Below the pieces are notes generated by a model, which had not been told where the DNA came from, ran no database searches, and worked only from the letters and a program-made list of their open reading frames with translations. Positions 22,929 through 31,624 of a DNA stretch of 45,418 nt are shown piece after piece. Made by a program: the position numbers and the translations under genes. This stretch comes from an uncultured Rhodospirillales bacterium. Lineage in GTDB: Bacteria; Pseudomonadota; Alphaproteobacteria; Azospirillales; Azospirillaceae. The stretch's first letter is position 1. Each line of letters starts with the position of its first letter. The stretch is from assembly GCA_903927615.1 (NCBI GenBank), contig CAIYNU010000068.1:1-45418 (forward strand), read 5' to 3'.

Positions 22929-24485
22929 TCAAAAACGAAGAGACTTCTCACGACGCCGCTGCACAGAGGATGGAATACGCATGGCTTCGCGATATTTGGC
23001 TACCGTTCGCCTGGCAATGTCAATCCCGTCTTCGCGCAGAACATCGACAATCCGATCGTCGGACAGCACCGTATCGGCTGTCTCTTGATCAATCAAGGCC
23101 TTGATGCGAAAGCGCACCGCTTCTGCGGAATGATCGGCCTGGCCGTCGGCGCCGGAAATCGAGGAGGTGAAGAAATACTTCAGCTCGAACAACCCCCTGG
23201 GCGTCACCATGAACTTGTTGCTGGTGACCCGGCTGACCGTCGACTCGTGCATTCCGATGGCCTCGGCAATGTCGCGCAGGATCAGGGGCTTGAGGAACTG
23301 AACGCCGTGCAGAAAGAAGGCATCCTGCTGGCGGACCAGTTCGGTCGCGACCTTCAGGATGGTGGTTGCCCGTTGGTGCAGCGACTTGACCAGCCAGTTG
23401 GCCGAGTTCATCCGCTCGGTCAGGTATTCGCGTTCGGCCTTGAGCTTGATCTCGCTGCTGATCCGGGTGAAATAGCGTTGGTTGACCAGCACCCGGGGCA
23501 ACGTGTCGGGATTGAGTTCGATGAACCAGCCGCCGCCGGGTTGGGCGCGCATCAGGATATCGGGGGTGACGGGTTGGGCCGGGGCGTGGTCGAAGGTCAG
23601 GGCAGGCTTGGGATTGAGTTTCTTGATCTCGGCCAGCATGTCCGAGATATCCTCGGCGTCGACGCCGCACACCTTGATCAGAGCCGGCAGATTGCGCGCC
23701 GCCAGCAGGTCGAGATGGTCGAGCAGCGCCTGCATGGCCGGATCAAGCCGGTCCAGCTCCCGGAGCTGGATGGCCAGACACTCCTTCAGCGAGCGGGCGA
23801 AGATGCCGGCGGGATCGAATCGCTGGAGCACGCCCAGCACCCGTTCGACTCGGGCCAGATCGCAGCCGAACTGGCTTGCCACCTCGCCAAGATTGGCCGT
23901 GAGGTAGCCGGTGTCATCCAGCAGGTCGATCAGCGCCGCGCCGATCAGGCGGTCGGCGGGGTCGGCGATGTCGACGTTGAGCTGGCCGTGGAGATGGTCG
24001 CGCAGGCTGATGGTGCTCGACAGCGTTTGCTCAAGGTTGGCCTCGCCATCCTCGAAGCTGCCGTTGCCGCCGCTGTTAGACCACTGGCCAAGGGTTTCGC
24101 CGTCGCCGAGCGCGTTCTCGGCGGCGCTGGCGGGGTCCCAGACATTCTCAAAGTCCGTGTCCAGCGGGCCATCGGCGGTTCCGGGCAGCGTCTCGGCCGA
24201 TGTCAGGTCCACGGTATCGCGTGGGACCGGATCGAAGTCGGCGGGCTTGGACCGCTCGCCGTCGTCACCGGCAGGCCGATCGAAGCCATCGCTCTCGCCC
24301 TCGTTTTCGCCGCTGCCGCCGGGGCCATCCACCCGATCCAAAAGCGGGTTCTGCTCGATCTCGCGATCGATGTATTCGGCCAGCTCCAGATTCGATAGTT
24401 GCAGCAGCTTGATCGCCTGCTGCAACTGCGGCGTCATGACGAGGGTCTGAGACTGTCTGAGATCAAGGCGTTGCGAAAGCGTCAT
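22929..24485 (-). CDS. rpoN: RNA polymerase sigma-54 factor
   Basis: The 518-residue protein has all sigma-54 parts. Region I (LDLRQSQTLVMTPQLQQAIKLLQLSNLEL) contacts activators. An acidic region II follows (about 50-145), then the core-binding domain and, near the C-terminus, the RpoN box ARRTVAKYRE that reads the -24 element. Sigma-54 promoters need ATP-driven enhancer-binding proteins. The gene follows lptB by 27 bases and heads the rpoN-hpf-ptsN group. Region II is long and rich in Asp/Gly/Glu, as often in alphaproteobacteria. Confidence 0.97.
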   Translation of the reverse strand: MTLSQRLDLRQSQTLVMTPQLQQAIKLLQLSNLELAEYIDREIEQNPLLDRVDGPGGSGENEGESDGFDRPAGDDGERSKPADFDPVPRDTVDLTSAETLPGTADGPLDTDFENVWDPASAAENALGDGETLGQWSNSGGNGSFEDGEANLEQTLSSTISLRDHLHGQLNVDIADPADRLIGAALIDLLDDTGYLTANLGEVASQFGCDLARVERVLGVLQRFDPAGIFARSLKECLAIQLRELDRLDPAMQALLDHLDLLAARNLPALIKVCGVDAEDISDMLAEIKKLNPKPALTFDHAPAQPVTPDILMRAQPGGGWFIELNPDTLPRVLVNQRYFTRISSEIKLKAEREYLTERMNSANWLVKSLHQRATTILKVATELVRQQDAFFLHGVQFLKPLILRDIAEAIGMHESTVSRVTSNKFMVTPRGLFELKYFFTSSISGADGQADHSAEAVRFRIKALIDQETADTVLSDDRIVDVLREDGIDIARRTVAKYREAMRIPSSVQRRREKSLRF

Positions 24486-24512
24486 GGCGTGTGTTGTGCC
24501 TCTGGGAGGCGC

Positions 24513-25331
24513 CTACAGGCTGAACCGCTCGCCCAGGTAGACTCTCCGGACATCCTCATGCACCACAATGTCTGCGGGTGCCCCAGCCATCAGTACCACA
24601 CCTTCATGCATAATGTAGGCCCGGTCGACGATGTCCAAGGTCTCGCGGACATTGTGGTCGGTGATGAGAACGCCGATGCCCCGGTCCCGAAGGTGACTGA
24701 TCAGTTCGCGGATTTCGTTGACGGCGATGGGATCAATACCGGCCAGCGGTTCGTCCAGCAGGATGAAATGAGGTTGGGTGGCCAGCGCCCGGGAAATCTC
24801 GACCCGTCGACGTTCACCCCCGGACAGTGCCAGGGCCGGGGCCCGGCGCAGGTGGGTGATGGAAAACTCGGCCAGCAGTTCGTCCAACATCGCTTCGCGC
24901 GCATCGCGATTTTTTTCGACCACTTCAAGCACGGAGCGGATGTTGTTTTCCACCGAAAGGCCGCGGAAGATCGACGCCTCCTGGGGCAGGTAGCCGATCC
25001 CCAGCCGCGCCCGCCGGTACATGGGCAGTGCGGTGATGTCCTGGCCGTCAAGGACGATGGTTCCGTAATCGGCCGCAATCAGGCCGGTGATCATATAAAA
25101 GCAGGTTGTCTTGCCGGCACCGTTGGGTCCCAACAAACCGACGGCCTCGCCCCGCTGCACCGAGACGCTGACGCCCCGAACGACCGGACGTTGTTTAAAG
25201 CTCTTGCCAAGATTGTGCGCCACCAGACCGGTGGTCATGTGCAGCGGCAGTATCCCGTCGACTCCGGCAGGCGAACCCGGACCGGGCGCGTTATCCAGAT
25301 TGGGCACGCTGGGGGTGAGGCGTTTGGCCAT
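24513..25331 (-). CDS. lptB: Lipopolysaccharide export ABC transporter ATPase LptB
   Basis: The 272-residue ATPase has Walker A GPNGAGKTT, the Q-loop LPQEASIF, the signature LSGGERRR, Walker B FILLDEP and the H-loop ITDHNVRETL typical of LptB. With LptF/LptG it powers extraction of lipopolysaccharide from the inner membrane; those permease genes are not in this window. The ATP-binding domain begins at about residue 32, where another ATG (25238) occurs, so the first 31 residues may not be translated. It is followed by rpoN in the same transcript. Confidence 0.96.
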   Translation of the reverse strand: MAKRLTPSVPNLDNAPGPGSPAGVDGILPLHMTTGLVAHNLGKSFKQRPVVRGVSVSVQRGEAVGLLGPNGAGKTTCFYMITGLIAADYGTIVLDGQDITALPMYRRARLGIGYLPQEASIFRGLSVENNIRSVLEVVEKNRDAREAMLDELLAEFSITHLRRAPALALSGGERRRVEISRALATQPHFILLDEPLAGIDPIAVNEIRELISHLRDRGIGVLITDHNVRETLDIVDRAYIMHEGVVLMAGAPADIVVHEDVRRVYLGERFSL

Positions 25332-25367
25332 GCTGTTTTGCGAACTCCCCGGGCAGGGTGGTGGGAT

Positions 25368-26501
25368 CTAATAGGTGGTCGAGGGGGTTGACGGGGTGCC
25401 GGGCGGATGGGGGACGGGCGCGGCCGGTAGGGGGTGGGTGACCGCGGATGAGGCCACCGGCGCGGGCGTGGCGGTCGGGGCCGGCGTGGCGGTCGGGGCC
25501 GGCGCCTTGGCGGGCTTGGGACCCTTGGCGGTTGCGCCCGGCGTCTGGCTTTGATTCGAGTCGGTGGGCTGAGGCGTCAGCAGGCCTTCGACTCGCCGGC
25601 CGCCGCTCAGCACGCGGTTGACGTGAGTCTTCATGTTCATTTCGGCGGCGTCACCGTTCACCTGATCATCGCCGCGCGTGATCTTAACGTCGCCGACCAG
25701 AACGGCAATATCGGTGCTGAGCGAGTACATCACCCGGTCGCACAACGCCACGTCGGTAGGGGTGGTGATCAGGACGTTGCCGATGCCGTCCAGTCGTTCC
25801 ATCACCAGATTGCCGTTGGCGTCGTTCTTGAACTGGGCGACCATGGTGTCGGCCCGCATCCGACTCTGGTTACGCACCGCGATGGCGTCGCCCCGGGCAA
25901 CCGCCATCTTGGTGTTGTCGTAATATTCCAGGCTGTTGCGCGCCGTCACGACATCGGTCTGCGTGACCAGCTTGAGGCCGGCGCCGGTCATCACGCCAAA
26001 CTGTTTGTCGTTATCGTAGACGCCATGTTCGCCGAAAATCTGTTGGGATGGCGAGACCACATGGACATTGCCCTCGGCGGTCATGCGGTAGACGTCCGTG
26101 CCCTTTTCTTTAGATTCCCGGTAATAGGCGGTCAGGACATCGCCATAGACCGTGGTGGTTCCGCGAACGGCGCTGGCATTGCCCCGCGCCACGTAGGCTT
26201 TCTCGTCCTGGTGCCATTCGATGGCGTTGTCGGCCTGGACGTCCACCGGCATCTTGTTGGACCCGGTGCCGCCGGGCAGACTCGGCCCGCTGCTTTTGCC
26301 CGCCTCGGCCGGTGCCGCGTTGCCGTCCTTGGGCGGCTTGGGTGGCTTCGCCGGTTTGGCCGGGGTCGCCCCGGGGGCGGCGGTTGCCGGACTGCCCGGG
26401 GTTTCGGCGCGGGCGCCGGCGGCGGCCAGCAGCAACACGGCCACAAAGGCCGCGGTCCAGGCGGTCGGGCGGCGGCGGGGTGTGGGTGACGCGGTCATCA
26501 T
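25368..26501 (-). CDS. lptA: LPS transport periplasmic protein LptA with long Pro/Ala/Thr tail
   Basis: The 377-residue protein has a signal peptide (cleaved after about residue 32, AGARA), a Pro/Lys-rich linker (about 35-75), the OstA beta-jellyroll domain (about 80-300) that bridges LPS across the periplasm, and a Pro/Ala/Thr tail. LptA proteins are usually near 180-220 residues, so the linker and tail are extra. The tail contains a perfect 18-nt tandem repeat encoding repeated Pro/Ala/Thr. The start overlaps the lptC stop as ATGA, indicating coupled translation. ATG 26498 is an alternative start. Confidence 0.9.
   Translation of the reverse strand: MMTASPTPRRRPTAWTAAFVAVLLLAAAGARAETPGSPATAAPGATPAKPAKPPKPPKDGNAAPAEAGKSSGPSLPGGTGSNKMPVDVQADNAIEWHQDEKAYVARGNASAVRGTTTVYGDVLTAYYRESKEKGTDVYRMTAEGNVHVVSPSQQIFGEHGVYDNDKQFGVMTGAGLKLVTQTDVVTARNSLEYYDNTKMAVARGDAIAVRNQSRMRADTMVAQFKNDANGNLVMERLDGIGNVLITTPTDVALCDRVMYSLSTDIAVLVGDVKITRGDDQVNGDAAEMNMKTHVNRVLSGGRRVEGLLTPQPTDSNQSQTPGATAKGPKPAKAPAPTATPAPTATPAPVASSAVTHPLPAAPVPHPPGTPSTPSTTY
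25465..25500. repeat. Perfect 18-nt tandem repeat inside lptA
   Basis: The unit GGCGTGGCGGTCGGGGCC occurs at 25465-25482 and 25483-25500. On the coding strand it repeats a Pro/Ala/Thr hexapeptide in the tail of LptA. The length is a multiple of three, so the frame is kept. Confidence 0.95.
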
Positions 26502-27304
26502 CTCTCGGTTCCCTTACCGGTGGGCTGGTTCGCACCGGCCGCATGATCTTTGGCAGGACGGTCCTTGGTGGCGGTTTGCCCGGTGCCGACCGGGGAACCG
26601 GGCGGTGCCGCTGGCGCGGATTTCGCGGCACTGGCGCCGTTGAGCATGGTGGCGTTCCCCGAGTGGGTAAAGGTGATGGTCTTGCCATGGTCTACGGCGA
26701 CAAAGCCGTCGGCGTGAATCTCGCCCGAGGGACCCTGGCCTACGATCTTGTGGTCGCCCCAGGCGTTGCCCGACTTGGTATCGATCTCGGCCTGATCGGT
26801 GACGAATTCGAAACCGTCATCGCGCAGGAAATGGACATTGTCCAGCATCAACAACCGGCCATCATCCTGATTGTAGCGACCACGATCGGAGGTGACGGTC
26901 AACCAGCTTCCATTGGTCTGGGTCATTTCGGCTTCGGGGTCACGCAGGTCCACGAGATTGGTTTGCCCGGGGACCTCCAGCGCGCTCTTGGAGGTCATGG
27001 AGAAGGGCCGGTCCTGCCGATCATGGCTGAAATAGCGGGCATTGACCATGGCCGTCTGGGATTTGTCGATCTTGGCGTTGGTCTTTTGGGCGTCCCGAAG
27101 ATAGGGCCACAGGGCGATCAGGGCGACCATGACCAGGGACAGCAGCGGCAATCCCACCTTGAGCGCGATGACCAACCGGCTGTAGCGACGGCTGACCACC
27201 CGGGCAGTGTCGCTGCCGCGACCGCGCCGCATCCAGTTGGGCATGACCGAATGGCGGCTGGACTTGGGGGCGACGCCCGCTGTCCGGGAGGCGGAGTCGG
27301 TCAT
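26498..27304 (-). CDS. lptC: LPS export protein LptC
   Basis: The 268-residue protein has one N-terminal transmembrane helix (LVIALKVGLPLLSLVMVALIALWPYL, about 45-70) followed by a periplasmic LptC jellyroll domain (about 75-220) and a Pro/Ala/Lys-rich tail. It receives LPS from LptB2FG and hands it to LptA. It starts three bases after the kdsD stop and its own stop overlaps the lptA start (ATGA). The basic 40-residue cytosolic N-terminus is longer than in the E. coli protein. Confidence 0.92.
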   Translation of the reverse strand: MTDSASRTAGVAPKSSRHSVMPNWMRRGRGSDTARVVSRRYSRLVIALKVGLPLLSLVMVALIALWPYLRDAQKTNAKIDKSQTAMVNARYFSHDRQDRPFSMTSKSALEVPGQTNLVDLRDPEAEMTQTNGSWLTVTSDRGRYNQDDGRLLMLDNVHFLRDDGFEFVTDQAEIDTKSGNAWGDHKIVGQGPSGEIHADGFVAVDHGKTITFTHSGNATMLNGASAAKSAPAAPPGSPVGTGQTATKDRPAKDHAAGANQPTGKGTER

Positions 27305-27307
27305 GGG

Positions 27308-28306
27308 TCAGGCCACTCCTGTGCGCAGGCAGTCATGGATGTGGATCACGCCCAGCGGACGATCCCCGTCGGTGACGAACAGGCTGGTGATCGAAAGCTC
27401 GTTCATCTGCCCGATGGCTTCGGCAACCAGGGCATTGGGACGAATCGTCTTGGGCCGGCTGGTCATGACCCGTCCTGCGCTGACCGCCAGCAGGTCGGGG
27501 TTCATGTGCCGGCGCAGGTCGCCGTCGGTAATGACTCCAACCAACTGCTGCGTGTCGTCGATGATGCCGACGCAGCCAAGGCGTTTGGCCGTGATCACCA
27601 GGATGACGTTGGCCATGGCGTCGCAAACGTGGGCCAAGGGCACCTCGCTGCCGGCGTGCATGACGTCCGAGACCTTGAGCAGGGTTCGTCCCAACTGGCC
27701 ACCGGGGTGCAGGTTGTAGAAGTCAGCCGCCGAGAAGCCGCGGCGTTCGAACAGGGCGATGGCCAGCGCGTCGCCGAGCCCCAGCATCATGGTGGTGGAG
27801 GTGGTCGGCGCCAGGCCCAGCGGGCAGGCTTCGGGGGTGGTGGGCAGCAGCAGCAGGACATCGGCCTGTTCGGCCAGGGTCGAGCGGGCATTGCGGGTCA
27901 CCGCGATCAGCGGAATGCGGAAGCGTCGGGTGTAGGCCACGATATCGCTGAGTTCGCTGGTTTCCCCGGAATTGGACAGGGCGATCACGCCGTCGTTGCG
28001 GGCGATCATGCCGAGGTCGCCGTGGCTGGCCTCGCCCGGATGAACGAAAAGGGCCGGCGTGCCGGTCGAGGACAGGGTCGCGGCAATTTTCCGGGCAATG
28101 TGGCCGCTTTTTCCCATGCCGGTCACCACCACCCGGCCGGTGACGGCGCCCAGGGCCATCAGGGCTTGCCCGACGGCACCATCAAGGGTGTTCGCCAGCC
28201 GGATCAGGGCCTCGGCCTCCATTTTCAATACCCGGGCGGCCGTGGCGCGGCCGGTATCTCCGTTGGTCGGGGAGGAGGGAACGAGGGAGGGGGGCGCTTC
28301 GCTCAA
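27308..28306 (-). CDS. kdsD: Arabinose-5-phosphate isomerase (KpsF/GutQ/KdsD family)
   Basis: The enzyme of about 332 residues has a SIS sugar-isomerase domain (VVVTGMGKSGHIARKIAATLSSTGTPALFVHPGEASHGDLGM) and two CBS domains at the C-terminus (DVMHAG... and RVMTSRPKTI...). It converts ribulose-5-phosphate to arabinose-5-phosphate, the first step to Kdo of the LPS core, which fits its place before lptC-lptA-lptB. TTG 28306 (LSEAPPSLVPSSP) gives the normal family length, but no ribosome-binding site is visible and in-frame GTG codons at 28342 and 28441 are possible. Confidence 0.92.
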   Translation of the reverse strand: MSEAPPSLVPSSPTNGDTGRATAARVLKMEAEALIRLANTLDGAVGQALMALGAVTGRVVVTGMGKSGHIARKIAATLSSTGTPALFVHPGEASHGDLGMIARNDGVIALSNSGETSELSDIVAYTRRFRIPLIAVTRNARSTLAEQADVLLLLPTTPEACPLGLAPTTSTTMMLGLGDALAIALFERRGFSAADFYNLHPGGQLGRTLLKVSDVMHAGSEVPLAHVCDAMANVILVITAKRLGCVGIIDDTQQLVGVITDGDLRRHMNPDLLAVSAGRVMTSRPKTIRPNALVAEAIGQMNELSITSLFVTDGDRPLGVIHIHDCLRTGVA

Positions 28307-28524
28307 GATGATCCGATGGTTTGACGCGTTAGTGCTTCGCACGGCTCGTGGTCCTGACGTCTTGCTGTTCCTCGTCGTCCCGGCAAGCACACGACATCCG
28401 CGCTGCGGTCCCAGTCTATCGGGTTCGTGGTGGGTCGTCACGCACCGTCCGACGGCACTATGCCCCCGCCATCGGCGGCGGTCAAACGTCGGCTGCCGGC
28501 CATGACGGCCAAATCCGGTCCGTC

Positions 28525-29136
28525 TTAGTGCGAAAGAATATCGGGGTCGTTCCAGCCGCCAAGATCGAGCAAGGCTCGGGTGGGCAGGAACCGGAAGCAG
28601 CCTTCGGCCAATGCCAGGCGGCCTTCGCGGGCGAGCAGGCTCTCAAGTCGGTCGCGCAAGGCATGGAGGTGCAGCACGTCCGCCGCCGCGTATTTCAATT
28701 GTTCGGGCGTCAGGTCAGGTGCGCCCCAATCGGACATTTGCTGTTGTTTCGACAGCTCAATGCCCAACAGATCCTTGCACAGGTCCTTAAGTCCATGACG
28801 ATCGGTAAAGGTCCGGACCAGGCGGGAGGCAATCTTGGTGCAGTAAACCGGCTCCGCCAGCACGCCCAGATAGGCCTTAATCACCGCCAAGTCGAACCGC
28901 GCGAAATGGAACAGCTTGACAATGTCGGGATCCGCCAACAGCCGTTTCAGATGGGGGGCCCGGTAGTCGCCATCGCGGAACTGGACGATGTGACAGGTGC
29001 CGTCCCCGGCGGACAGTTGCACCAGGCACAACCGGTCGCGATGAGGATTGAGCCCCATGGTTTCGGTGTCGATGGCAACCGCGCCACCCCAACTCAGCCC
29101 GTCGGGCAGGTCACCGTCATGCAGATCGATCGGCAT
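28525..29136 (-). CDS. RNase D-like 3'-5' exonuclease
   Basis: The 203-residue protein is a lone DEDDy exonuclease domain. It has AIDTETMGL (first D and E), FHFARFDLAVIKA (second D) and YAAADVLHLHAL (Tyr and last D). Full RNase D carries HRDC domains after this; they are absent, as in the short alphaproteobacterial form usually found before kdsD-lptC. It probably trims RNA 3' ends, although DNA activity cannot be excluded. The gap to kdsD is 218 nt. Confidence 0.9.
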   Translation of the reverse strand: MPIDLHDGDLPDGLSWGGAVAIDTETMGLNPHRDRLCLVQLSAGDGTCHIVQFRDGDYRAPHLKRLLADPDIVKLFHFARFDLAVIKAYLGVLAEPVYCTKIASRLVRTFTDRHGLKDLCKDLLGIELSKQQQMSDWGAPDLTPEQLKYAAADVLHLHALRDRLESLLAREGRLALAEGCFRFLPTRALLDLGGWNDPDILSH

Positions 29137-29236
29137 GGTCCGGTCTCCGCAAAGTCAGCGCATGGGGCCGTGTCTGGAGTAGCCGCCCCGACAATCCGGA
29201 TCGCCTGAAGTTCCGATCGGATCGTCGCCACAAAAA

Positions 29237-29323
29237 TGGTGCCCAGGAGAAGACTCGAACTTCCACGACATTTCTGCCACAGGTACCTGAAACCTGCGCG
29301 TCTACCAATTCCGCCACCTGGGC
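29237..29323 (-). tRNA. tRNA-Leu (anticodon CAG)
   Basis: The minus strand reads a complete leucine tRNA. The acceptor arms GCCCAGG (29323-29317) and CCTGGGC (29247-29241) pair fully. The D-loop contains AATTGGTAGACGC, and the anticodon stem CAGGT/ACCTG holds the loop TTCAGGT, giving anticodon CAG. There is a long variable arm of the class II type, a TTCGAGT T-loop, discriminator A at 29240 and an encoded CCA at 29239-29237. It reads CUG, the major leucine codon of GC-rich genomes. Confidence 0.97.
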
Positions 29324-29531
29324 CGTGTGGGGTCTTGCGTGGGGCGAGTTCCTACGCCTCCCGCCCGATGCTGTCAACAGCTTTGATGACGGAATTTATG
29401 GGGAGGCTGACGCGGCGGCTTTTCGGTGCGCGGGCGAGCGGCGGCACTGGCGGCGTCGATCCGATCTGGTTAAGATGCCGGGCCGTGGCGCGGTCGCCAT
29501 TGGGGGCGTCGCTGGGCTGAGGGGGACTGTG

Positions 29532-30497
29532 ATGGGGAAGCGGAACCGGATCATCACCGTGTTCGGGGGCAGTGGCTTTGTCGGCCGGCATGTGGTGGGA
29601 CGTTTGGCGCGGCTGGATGACGTTTCCGTCCGGGTGGCGTGTCGGCATCCCCGGGACGCGGCTTATCTGACCACGACGGGCGAGGTCGGGCGGGTTGTGC
29701 CGATGGCGGTGGATGTGCTGGATGACGGGTCGGTGGCGACCGTGCTGGCCGGCTCCGACGAGGTGATCAACCTGATCGGCATCCTGTACGAAAGCGGGCG
29801 TTGGACCTTTCCGGCGGTTCATGGCGAGGCGGCCGGGCGGATCGCGCGGCTGGCCAAACTTGCCGGTGCCCGGCGGCTGGTGCATCTGTCAGCCCTGGGC
29901 GCCGATCGCCATTCGGCGTCGGCTTATGCCCGGAGCAAGGCGGCCGGCGAGCACAAGGTGCTGGAAGCCTTTCCCGATGCCACGATTCTGCGGCCCAGCG
30001 TCATCTTCGGTCCGGAAGACGGTTTCTTCAACCGATTCGGGTCCATGGCGTTGAAGTCGCCCTTCCTGCCCCTGATCGGCGGCGGGACCACCCGGTTTCA
30101 GCCGGTCTATGTCGGCGATGTGGCCGACGCCGTCGCGGCCGCCCTGGACAACACCGCCGCGCTGGGCAAGACCTATGAATTGGGTGGTCCGCGAGTCTAC
30201 AGCTTCCGGGAATTGCTGGAAAAACTGCTGGCGGAAATCCAGCGCCCGCGTCTGCTGCTGAACATTTCGTGGTGTGCGGCCAAGTTTCAGGCGGCGTTGC
30301 TGGAAAAGCTGCCCAACCCGATGCTGACCCGCGATCAGGTGGAACTGCTCAAGACCGACAATGTCGTCAGCGGCCACGCTCCCGGTCTGGACGCGCTGGG
30401 TGTTACGCCCACGCCGCTTGAGGTGGTACTGCCGGGTTATCTCGCCCGTTTCCAGCGGGGTGGCGGGTATGGCCATCTGCGGGCCGCCCATCGGTAA
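29532..30497 (+). CDS. Atypical SDR, complex I NDUFA9-like NAD(P)-binding protein
   Basis: The 321-residue protein has an N-terminal nucleotide-binding motif (VFGGSGFVGRHVV), a YARSK (Y-x3-K) segment near residue 137 and the conserved ILRPSVIFGPEDGFFNRF. These mark the NDUFA9 / NAD(P)H-binding atypical SDR family. In mitochondria NDUFA9 is a stabilising NADPH-holding subunit of complex I; bacterial relatives have been linked to complex I or quinone biology, but the role is not settled. ATG 29532 follows a run of G and is where the nucleotide fold begins. Confidence 0.88.
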   Translation: MGKRNRIITVFGGSGFVGRHVVGRLARLDDVSVRVACRHPRDAAYLTTTGEVGRVVPMAVDVLDDGSVATVLAGSDEVINLIGILYESGRWTFPAVHGEAAGRIARLAKLAGARRLVHLSALGADRHSASAYARSKAAGEHKVLEAFPDATILRPSVIFGPEDGFFNRFGSMALKSPFLPLIGGGTTRFQPVYVGDVADAVAAALDNTAALGKTYELGGPRVYSFRELLEKLLAEIQRPRLLLNISWCAAKFQAALLEKLPNPMLTRDQVELLKTDNVVSGHAPGLDALGVTPTPLEVVLPGYLARFQRGGGYGHLRAAHR

Positions 30498-30588
30498 CAT
30501 CTGACCTGAACCGCCGCCTCGCGGCCTCGCTCCCCCGGCTGGTGTCGGGGGAGGGGGGCGGGGTGTTGAATCCACCAGGGGGGCAGCG

Positions 30589-31599
30589 ATGCTGTCGACA
30601 CTTCGGTCGAAGCTCCATCGCCGTGTGGAGATCAGCAAAGTCGTTTCCCGGTTCAACCTGGGCATCACCGGCGCGCAGCGGCGCCGTTATCGTATGCTGT
30701 CTGCGGACCAGGAACGGGCGCTGCGCGAGACGATCCTTCAGAACTATCCGTTGGAACCGGGAAACGCCGAGGCCGATCTTGCCGATCACCTGTATGGCCG
30801 TCTGGACAGCAACAGAATCGATCTGATTCCGTGGTTTTCCAGCGTGATGCCGTTGAATGGCCGGCGGATCCTGGAAATTGGGGCCGGAACCGGGTGCTCG
30901 GCGGTGGCCATGGCCGAACAGGGCGCCGAGGTCACCGGCATCGATATTCAGGAGGCGTCCCTGGCGGTGGCCCGTCGGCGATGCGAACTCTATGGGCTGG
31001 CGGCAACCTTTATCACCATGAACGCCGTCGGGATCGCCGACCGGTTCGCGGCCGACCGGTTCGACGCGGTGATTTTCTTTGCCTCGTTCGAGCATATGAC
31101 CATCGATGAGCGGATCGAAAGTCTGATCGCGGCCCATCACATCCTCAGTCCCGGCGGCATCCTGGCCATTGTCGAGACACCCAATCGGTTGTGGTATTTC
31201 GACGGGCACACCTCAAACTTGCCGTTTTTCCATTGGCTGCCCGATACTCTGGCCATCCGCTACGCCCGCACCAGTCCGCGGCCATCCTTTGCCCAGGCCG
31301 CCCTGGATCCGCTGAGCCTGGCCCGGGCCGGGCGGGGGGCCAGCTTTCACGAATTGGAAGTGGCGCTCGGGGACGGCGTTCAGCAGGCCATCGTCAGCAA
31401 CCTTACGGATTTCATGCGGATGAACAATCCGCTCCGATTCGTTCATGGCCTGGTCTCGCGCGAACGGCGCTACGAGCGTTTCCTGGAATCAACCTACCCG
31501 CAGATTAACCGGGCCTTTTTCCGGGATTCGCTGAATGTCATGGTCAGAAAGACGTCTGTGGGCGAGCCCACACCGGCAACGGGGCGCTCGGCCCGTTAA
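30589..31599 (+). CDS. Class I SAM-dependent methyltransferase
   Basis: The 336-residue protein carries the Rossmann methyltransferase domain (about 90-210): motif I ILEIGAGTGCSAVAMAE, the acidic ribose ligand in VTGIDIQ, and a post-motif FDAVIFFASFEHM. A helical N-terminal segment of 85 residues and a C-terminal part of about 110 residues surround it. The methyl acceptor is unknown. The start ATG 30589 follows GGGGGGCAGCG. It converges on the membrane-protein gene ending at 31618. Confidence 0.85.
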   Translation: MLSTLRSKLHRRVEISKVVSRFNLGITGAQRRRYRMLSADQERALRETILQNYPLEPGNAEADLADHLYGRLDSNRIDLIPWFSSVMPLNGRRILEIGAGTGCSAVAMAEQGAEVTGIDIQEASLAVARRRCELYGLAATFITMNAVGIADRFAADRFDAVIFFASFEHMTIDERIESLIAAHHILSPGGILAIVETPNRLWYFDGHTSNLPFFHWLPDTLAIRYARTSPRPSFAQAALDPLSLARAGRGASFHELEVALGDGVQQAIVSNLTDFMRMNNPLRFVHGLVSRERRYERFLESTYPQINRAFFRDSLNVMVRKTSVGEPTPATGRSAR

Positions 31600-31624
31600 G
31601 GTCCTGAGGTGGTGAGGTTAACGG
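31593..31624. repeat. Inverted repeat carrying both stop codons of converging genes
   Basis: CCGTTAA (31593-31599) and TTAACGG (31618-31624) are perfect complements around an 18-nt loop. Each arm contains the TAA of one gene: the plus-strand methyltransferase and the minus-strand membrane protein. Confidence 0.5.
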
